NCBI GenBank assembly: GCA_035430005.1
Contig: DAOMFV010000157.1
Span: forward strand, 1-11,247
Reading direction: 5' to 3'
DNA length: 11,247 nt
Source: JAEUIE01 sp035430005
GTDB lineage: Bacteria > Planctomycetota > Planctomycetia > Gemmatales > HRBIN36
This document shows, one piece after another, positions 6,698-11,247 of this stretch. Both the position numbers and the translations under genes were made by a program. The first letter of the stretch is position 1, and every line of letters begins with the position of its first letter. The notes beneath the pieces are model-generated. The model was not told the origin of the DNA and ran no database searches. It saw nothing but the letters and a program-made list of their open reading frames with translations.

Positions 6698-7284
6698 TAA
6701 TTGTTCTTGGAGTACGCGCGCAGTTCGATGCGTTGGAACCCGGCGTTCTTGCACTGTTGAATGAGATCATAGATCATGACGTATTCGGTTTCCTGGTCAG
6801 CACGGACGATCACCGGTACTTTCAACTCTTTGATGGTCGTGACATTGACTTTATCCCTTGCGGCGATTCTTAGCTTCAGGTTCTCCGCCAGGAGCTTCAT
6901 ACGGTTCATCGCCCGTCCCAACCCGATCGATTTCTGATCAGGGCGATCCATGAAAGTGATGTCTTCACCGCCGAGTATGCGAAACTTAAAGGTTCTTGGC
7001 TCAATGGGATCGCGGACGGGCTTGCCATCGGGTGTGCGAATCGTCTCGCCATTGGGGGCCAGGCGATCTTTTCGAACCAGTTCGATGTTGATCATGATGT
7101 ATTCCTGCTCTGTCTTGGGCTGAATCTCCGTAGCCGAGACCGACAAAGGCAGCAAGACATTACTGCTCACCTGGTCAGCAGCAAAGTTGAGGCAGGCCAG
7201 AAAGAACATGATAAGTTGCAGCACCAGATCGAGGAGAGGGGTAAGGTTTACCTCCATCTCGTTGCTGCCCGTACTGACTGCCAT
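6697..7284 (-). CDS. ExbD/TolR family protein, paralogue 1
   Basis: A 195-aa protein with a short cytoplasmic N-terminus, one transmembrane helix containing the proton-path aspartate (D19 in NLTPLLDLVLQLIMFF), and a periplasmic ExbD domain ending in the typical pattern KVPVIVRADQETEYVMIYDL, then CKNAGFQRIELRA. It resembles the family consensus more closely than paralogue 2. The start ATG 7284 is preceded by GGAAG five bases away. It lies 63 bases after exbB, and its stop TAA overlaps the ATG of the next gene. With ExbB it should form a proton-conducting complex that powers a partner protein in the envelope. Confidence 0.92.
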   Translation of the reverse strand: MAVSTGSNEMEVNLTPLLDLVLQLIMFFLACLNFAADQVSSNVLLPLSVSATEIQPKTEQEYIMINIELVRKDRLAPNGETIRTPDGKPVRDPIEPRTFKFRILGGEDITFMDRPDQKSIGLGRAMNRMKLLAENLKLRIAARDKVNVTTIKELKVPVIVRADQETEYVMIYDLIQQCKNAGFQRIELRAYSKNN

Positions 7285-7322
7285 GTCGTCTTCCGTGGAA
7301 TTGGTAAAGTTAGTTGAAAACA

Positions 7323-7347
7323 GCTCGGCAGGAGCCTCGCCCTCCCA
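7323..7347 (+). repeat. Dispersed GC-rich repeat, copy 4
   Basis: This copy is identical over 25 bases to the one at 6080-6104. It directly abuts the stop codon of the exbB-like gene (7348-7350) and fills much of the 63-base gap before exbD1. As a single copy it can form only a weak hairpin with itself, but in RNA it could pair with the inverted copy at 6036-6060. Confidence 0.8.
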
Positions 7348-8208
7348 CTACTTGGCGTCAGGCTTGGCCACCTTGGCCTGAACCACCTGGGCCTGGACCG
7401 CTGGGAATGTTGTCGATTGAGCAATAGTTCCATCAGGTTTCCGCGAACTGTAAAAGGTCTGCGTCAACAGATCGTCAGCAAGCAGGCTGGCGTCAATGAC
7501 AATACGGGACAGCCTGTTCTTAAAAAAGGTGTAAATGGGGATCGCCAGCACCGAAAGGAAGATGCCAATGAGCGTGGCGTTCAGAGCGTGAGAGATGCCC
7601 TGCGCCAGCTCGCCAACGTTCGGTGTTGTGCCCGACCCTAATTTAGAAAAGGTATCGATCATACCGGAGACGGTGCCGACCAGACCGATGAGCGGCCCCA
7701 GCGTTCCCAGCACCGCCATGTAACCCAGCAAGCTGTCCTTACGGTTCTTGGCGCTCTCAAGCATAAACTCAGCTGCATCCCTTGCTTCGGGCAGCCCGGA
7801 TGAGAGCCTGGCCAAGCCGGCAGCCATTACTTTGCCAAAGGGCGAAGGATCACCACGTGCCAGTTCAAACGACTCCTTGAACTGCTTGTTGCGAAGCATC
7901 TCGTCGAGGTGCTCGACAAAATCGGCTGGCATGAAGTTGGCCCCACGCAAATCAATGATGAGCCAAACCATGAGGCCGACAAAGAACAGATACGCCGCAA
8001 TGAGGACATAGCCGGTGATCGACTTGAAGAGGAATTCCATCATGGCGGAGCCTTCGCCGCCGGCTTTCGTAGCAGGGGTACTAGCCGGCGCAGCGGGCAC
8101 CGTCGGAGTCGCATCACCCTGAGCATAGGCCGTGGCGAAGAACGCCAGGCAGCCCACCAGTGTCAACAGAAGGTAACGACGTTCCCAGACCTGACGACAG
8201 ACGCTCAT
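7348..8208 (-). CDS. ExbB/TolQ/MotA-family proton channel subunit
   Basis: A 286-aa inner-membrane protein, first gene of the block. A signal peptide (RRYLLLTLVGCLAFFATAYA, likely cut after A29) is followed by a Pro/Ala/Thr linker and helix 1 (about 66-86). A cytoplasmic domain (about 90-158) leads to helix 2 (about 160-184, containing LGTLGPLIGLVGTVSGM, the family signature) and helix 3 (about 209-229). At H207 in GISHALNATLIG, E. coli ExbB and TolQ have Glu (GIAEAL), which is an unusual substitution. ATG 8208 is chosen over the upstream ATG at 8274 because GGAAAGG sits five bases before it and a signal peptide then begins at once. It should form the oligomeric channel around the ExbD dimer. 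A possible promoter lies at 8298-8326. Confidence 0.92.
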   Translation of the reverse strand: MSVCRQVWERRYLLLTLVGCLAFFATAYAQGDATPTVPAAPASTPATKAGGEGSAMMEFLFKSITGYVLIAAYLFFVGLMVWLIIDLRGANFMPADFVEHLDEMLRNKQFKESFELARGDPSPFGKVMAAGLARLSSGLPEARDAAEFMLESAKNRKDSLLGYMAVLGTLGPLIGLVGTVSGMIDTFSKLGSGTTPNVGELAQGISHALNATLIGIFLSVLAIPIYTFFKNRLSRIVIDASLLADDLLTQTFYSSRKPDGTIAQSTTFPAVQAQVVQAKVAKPDAK

Positions 8209-8297
8209 GGAAGCCTTTCCACAGTAGTTGAAATTCCTGACTCGCGGGCCCTTACCAGCTTCTCCAGTGAACAAGCACAGAAAAGTTAGTTACCAAG

Positions 8298-8326
8298 AAC
8301 ATGAGGCTGATGGTGGTCAATGTCAA
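8298..8326 (-). promoter_or_regulatory. Possible sigma-70-type promoter of the exbB-led block
   Basis: On the minus strand TTGACA (8326-8321) matches the -35 consensus exactly. Seventeen bases further is CATGTT (8303-8298), a weak three-of-six -10. The implied leader is about 80 bases before ATG 8208. It lies in the 180-base gap between divergent genes, where a promoter is required. Planctomycete promoters are poorly defined, so this is tentative. Confidence 0.3.
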
Positions 8327-8329
8327 GGG

Positions 8330-8341
8330 TTTTCCCGAAAA
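8330..8341. promoter_or_regulatory. Small palindrome in the divergent promoter region
   Basis: TTTTC and GAAAA flank a two-base centre (TTTTC-CC-GAAAA), a symmetric site adjoining the possible -35 of the exbB-led block and about 50 bases upstream of the ligase start. It could be an operator shared by both directions, but a palindrome this short also arises by chance. The rest of 8209-8388 shows nothing further that I can name. Confidence 0.2.
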
Positions 8342-8388
8342 TCGACTTATCTGCCTGATGGATCCTCCGGAGCCCGCTCTAAGTCAAC

Positions 8389-9831
8389 ATGTTCGATTTC
8401 ATCCGCTTCATCTACTATGTCAACCGCTACAACCGTGTCATGAAACGCTCGCAGGAAGACATCCTGCGGATTCAGGATCGTCGCCTGAGTGAACTGCTCC
8501 GGCACGCACAAGCCCATTCCCAGTATTATCGTGATCGCTGGAAAGGTATCAACATCGAGACCTGCCGATTGCAGGATTTGCCGATTCTGACCAAAGCTGA
8601 CTTGATGGAGCACTTTCAAGAGGTGCTGACCGATAAGCGTTTGTCCAAGCCACCCATCATCGAGTTCATGACCAACCTCGATAACATCGGCAAATACTAT
8701 CTTGATGAGTTTGTAGTGTCGCACACCTCCGGCAGCCAGGGCCAGGCAGCGATTATCGTTCAACCCAAGGATGCGCCGTTTCACTTGTTCGCCATGCAGG
8801 TGGCTCGTGGCCACGCCATGCCCAAGACGTGGGGCACCGTCTTCAAGAAGCTCTTTCAAAAGAGATCGCGCTGGGCGCTGGTGCTGTTCAAGCCCTGCTT
8901 CATCCCCAGCGGCGCAGCGTTTGGTTACATGCCGAAGGCTTCACGCAAGCTGGCCGATATGCTGAGGCTGAACCTCTCCGACCCCTTTGAAGAAACCGTC
9001 AAGAAGCTCGAAGAGTTCAAGCCGAACTTCATCACCGCTTACGTTCATGTGCTCGAACAACTGGCCCGTGCCGCCAAGCAGGGGAAGACCACGCTGGTCA
9101 GCGACGGCAATCTGCAACTGGTCATCGCCATCAGCGAACCGCTGTCCCCTGATACCCAGAAGTACATTGAAGAGAACCTGAAAGTTCCGGTCGCCAACCA
9201 CTATGCCCTCGGCGAATGCCCTCAGCTCAGCCTGGGTTGCCCCAGCGGCAAGGGTGCTCACATCAACAACGACATGGCCATCCTCGAAAATGTCGATGCC
9301 AATAACCAGCCGGTGCCTCCCGGTACGCCGGGGGCCAAGGTGCTGCTGACGAACCTGATGAACTTCGTGCAGCCGATCATTCGGTATGAAGTGGACGATG
9401 TCATCACCATCAGCCCTGACCCCTGCCCTTGTGGCAACCAGTTGCCTTTGATCTCGAGCATCGCCGGGCGGTCGAACGATCAGTTCTGGATCACCAACCG
9501 CAAGGGCGAGGCACTGGAGATGAGCAACTTCATCTTCAAGGATGCCTTCCTCTATCTGTTCGATCTGTCCGAGTACCAGGTGACCCAGACCGGGCACAAT
9601 CAGTTTCAGGTGCTAGTCGAAATAGTGCCGGGCTCCAAGTTGACTCAAGAGGAGATTCGCAAATCCATTGAAAACGTTCTGCATGTCGAAGGGGTGAATG
9701 TCGAACTCGATTGCCGCATTGACATTGTCGCCAAGATTCCTCATGATCAAAAGTCGGGCAAGGTTCGGCGGTTCATCAATAAATATGGCCCTCCGAACCA
9801 GCCTGTCGTCGGCTCTGTCATACTACCTTAG
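8389..9831 (+). CDS. PaaK/CapK-type adenylate-forming ligase (phenylacetate-CoA ligase family)
   Basis: A 480-aa cytoplasmic enzyme of the ANL superfamily, expected to activate a carboxylic acid with ATP to an acyl-adenylate and pass it to CoA or another acceptor. The P-loop-like motif is SHTSGSQG (111-118). The adenylate-binding motif is YALGECPQ (272-279), where PaaK has a Y-G-x-T/S-E-type sequence. Then come TNLMNFVQPIIRYEVDD, a CPCG pair (C346, C348) and GRSND (360-364), followed by a C-terminal lid domain of about 100 residues. This order is typical of PaaK/CapK proteins, many of which are wrongly named capsule proteins. No phenylacetate gene is nearby, so the substrate is unknown. The start is ATG 8389; a GGAG lies 16 bases upstream, too far to help. 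It is probably cotranscribed with hflX. Confidence 0.88.
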   Translation: MFDFIRFIYYVNRYNRVMKRSQEDILRIQDRRLSELLRHAQAHSQYYRDRWKGINIETCRLQDLPILTKADLMEHFQEVLTDKRLSKPPIIEFMTNLDNIGKYYLDEFVVSHTSGSQGQAAIIVQPKDAPFHLFAMQVARGHAMPKTWGTVFKKLFQKRSRWALVLFKPCFIPSGAAFGYMPKASRKLADMLRLNLSDPFEETVKKLEEFKPNFITAYVHVLEQLARAAKQGKTTLVSDGNLQLVIAISEPLSPDTQKYIEENLKVPVANHYALGECPQLSLGCPSGKGAHINNDMAILENVDANNQPVPPGTPGAKVLLTNLMNFVQPIIRYEVDDVITISPDPCPCGNQLPLISSIAGRSNDQFWITNRKGEALEMSNFIFKDAFLYLFDLSEYQVTQTGHNQFQVLVEIVPGSKLTQEEIRKSIENVLHVEGVNVELDCRIDIVAKIPHDQKSGKVRRFINKYGPPNQPVVGSVILP

Positions 9832-9859
9832 ACCTTTCTCTCCCACTGAGATTCAGACA

Positions 9860-11185
9860 TTGAGTAGACCCGAAGTTCGTGATCAACAGACAGTACATCA
9901 GGAAAAGACCGTGCTGGTCGGCGTCGAGCTGCCCCGCCGGCCCTGGATCTCCGACGATCCCCTCGATGAACTGCGCGGACTGGCCACCTCAGCCGGGGCT
10001 CTCGTCGTCGGCGAGATGACCCAAAGGCGCCAGGAAGTGCAGCACGGCACCTACATCGGCAAGGGCAAGACCGAAGAACTCTCCGAACTCGTCAAGATGA
10101 CTGATGCTGATGTTATCATCTTCGATAACGAACTCACCCCGGCCCAGATTCGCAACCTCGAAACGCAAACTGGCATCAAAGTAATAGACCGTTCGGAACT
10201 CATCCTCGATATCTTCGCCTCCCGTGCCCGGACGACCGCTGCCCGGCTCCAGGTCGAACTCGCCCAGTTGGAGTACAGCCTGCCCCGCATCAAGCAGATG
10301 TGGACCCACTTGTCCCGCTACAAGGGTGGCATCGGCCTGCGAGGCCCTGGTGAAACCCAGCTCGAAGAAGATCGCCGGCTCATCACCCATCGCATCCAGG
10401 ACTTGAAGAAGAAGCTGCACGATGTCGAAGCCCGCAAGGAACGGGAAGTGCGCAGCAGGAACGAGGAGCACACTGTCTCCCTCGTCGGCTACACCAACGC
10501 CGGCAAGAGTTCGCTGATGAACGCCCTGACCGATAGTGGTGCCTACGTCGAAGACAAGCTCTTCTCCACCCTCGAAACCCGCACCCGGCAATGGAAGATC
10601 AAGGACTGGGGCAAGGTGCTCCTCAGCGATACTGTCGGCTTCATCCGGTATCTGCCTCACCACCTGGTGGCTTCGTTCAAGGCCACGCTTGAAGAAGCCC
10701 GGCAAGCCAAGCTGCTGTTGCACGTCGTTGATGCCAGCAATCCGTTCCTCGTCGAACATATCAAGGCAGTCAACTCGGTACTCGAAGAACTTGACTGTCT
10801 GGAGAAGCCCACGATCCTGGTGTTGAACAAGATCGACAAGTTAGCTGATGCTCACGAGGCGGAACAGCGGGTAGCCAAAGACATGGAACGCCGGCCGAGC
10901 CGACTGGTGACGGTCAGTGCCCGCAAGAAGATCGGCCTCGATCAACTCTCCGATGCGGTGATCAGCATCCTCTCCGAAGACATGCTCGACTTGCACCTGA
11001 CGATCCACAGCGGCAACGGTAAAGCCCTCGCCTACCTCGCTGCCCACGCCGAGGTCTATCATCAGGAAACGGTAGAAGACGATATCAAGATGGACTTCCG
11101 GCTTCCAAAAGCTCTCGCCCCGAAACTGGAAGCGATGGGGGTGCCGCTGGCGGATGAGTTAGTGGGACGATCAAGCGAGCGGTAA
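9860..11185 (+). CDS. hflX: GTPase HflX
   Basis: A 441-aa ribosome-associated GTPase that splits stalled or stressed 70S ribosomes; E. coli HflX has 426 residues. The N-terminal HflX domain includes GTYIGKGKTEEL and ILDIFASRARTTAARLQVEL, followed by a coiled-coil linker with GGIGLRGPGETQLEEDRRL. The G domain has G1 GYTNAGKSS (from G210), G3 DTVGF (D257), G4 NKID (N323) and G5 SARK (S353). A small C-terminal domain ends at TAA 11183-11185. No in-frame ATG lies near the start of family similarity. TTG 9860 gives a 28-base gap after the ligase and starts just before the conserved part. ATG 9785 would overlap the ligase by 47 bases and add 25 non-conserved residues. Identity is secure; the start is not. 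Confidence 0.94.
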   Translation: MSRPEVRDQQTVHQEKTVLVGVELPRRPWISDDPLDELRGLATSAGALVVGEMTQRRQEVQHGTYIGKGKTEELSELVKMTDADVIIFDNELTPAQIRNLETQTGIKVIDRSELILDIFASRARTTAARLQVELAQLEYSLPRIKQMWTHLSRYKGGIGLRGPGETQLEEDRRLITHRIQDLKKKLHDVEARKEREVRSRNEEHTVSLVGYTNAGKSSLMNALTDSGAYVEDKLFSTLETRTRQWKIKDWGKVLLSDTVGFIRYLPHHLVASFKATLEEARQAKLLLHVVDASNPFLVEHIKAVNSVLEELDCLEKPTILVLNKIDKLADAHEAEQRVAKDMERRPSRLVTVSARKKIGLDQLSDAVISILSEDMLDLHLTIHSGNGKALAYLAAHAEVYHQETVEDDIKMDFRLPKALAPKLEAMGVPLADELVGRSSER

Positions 11186-11202
11186 GCATGCGAGATCTGT
11201 GC

Positions 11203-11221
11203 CACACTCCGTCGGGGTGTG
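11203..11221 (+). terminator. Hairpin after hflX
   Basis: CACACTCC (11203-11210) and GGGGTGTG (11214-11221) pair over eight bases, with one T-G wobble, around a GTC loop, 17 bases after the hflX stop. It is a reasonable 3'-end structure, but no T-run follows in the bases available, so intrinsic termination is not shown. It may also be a dispersed palindromic repeat. Confidence 0.4.
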
Positions 11222-11247
11222 CCTCAATCGCTTGTCGTTACACCACA

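Noticed and set aside
8209..8274. Upstream ATG start for the exbB-like gene
   Set aside because: The extra 22 residues come before a clear signal peptide, which must be N-terminal, and ATG 8208 has a strong GGAAAGG site.
8301..8492. Small plus-strand gene between exbB and the ligase
   Set aside because: No ribosome binding site; its second half runs in a different frame through the ligase N-terminus, and the product has no hydrophobic or conserved pattern.
8389..11185. Part of a phenylacetate degradation or capsule cluster
   Set aside because: Only the ligase would fit; the next gene is hflX and the divergent genes are an ExbB/ExbD block.

Overview
This window looks like chromosomal DNA of a planctomycete, probably from the Gemmatales. 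Three things suggest this: a membrane-anchored alpha-toroid ('prenyltransferase/squalene oxidase repeat') protein next to paired ExbD genes; a PQQ-type beta-propeller protein with N-terminal membrane helices; and copies of a short GC-rich palindromic element (core GCTCGGCAGGAGCCTCGCCC) between genes. The taxonomic call is an inference from gene families and repeats, not from a marker gene. Genes are densely packed. No gap reaches 300 bases; the largest is about 180 bases, at 8209-8388. I see no tRNA, rRNA, CRISPR array, insertion sequence or phage gene.

Layout. Positions 1-85 hold one copy of the repeat and the leader of a class III PLP-dependent aminotransferase (86-1405, +). It converges on a six-gene minus-strand block, with a short GC-rich hairpin between them. 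Read in its own direction, the block is: ExbB/TolQ-type proton-channel subunit (8208-7348); ExbD/TolR paralogue 1 (7284-6697); ExbD/TolR paralogue 2 (6697-6125, overlapping the previous stop by one base); an uncharacterised 320-aa two-helix membrane protein (6014-5052); a 612-aa membrane-anchored alpha-toroid protein (4951-3113); and a membrane-anchored PQQ-like beta-propeller protein (3057-1468). Divergent from it, on the plus strand, are a PaaK/CapK-type adenylate-forming ligase (8389-9831) and the ribosome-associated GTPase HflX (about 9860-11185), followed by a hairpin.

How the genes may work together. ExbB plus ExbD complexes convert proton flow into mechanical work on a third protein (TonB or TolA) whose single transmembrane helix carries an SxxxH motif. 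No ordinary tonB or tolA is present. The toroid protein has a short cytoplasmic N-terminus, one transmembrane helix reading LLSVVLNGIFL, an acidic, Lys- and Pro-containing periplasmic stretch and then the toroid. The Ser-x3-Asn in that helix sits where TonB and TolA have Ser-x3-His. My main hypothesis is that the block encodes an energised envelope machine in which the toroid protein takes the TonB/TolA place, with the 320-aa protein and the beta-propeller as envelope partners. This is inferred from topology and context only.

The gaps in the block are also structured. A near-perfect 24-base inverted repeat lies between exbD2 and the 320-aa gene. A long stem lies between the 320-aa gene and the toroid gene. 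A hairpin masks the ribosome binding site of the beta-propeller gene. These could set different expression levels along one transcript.
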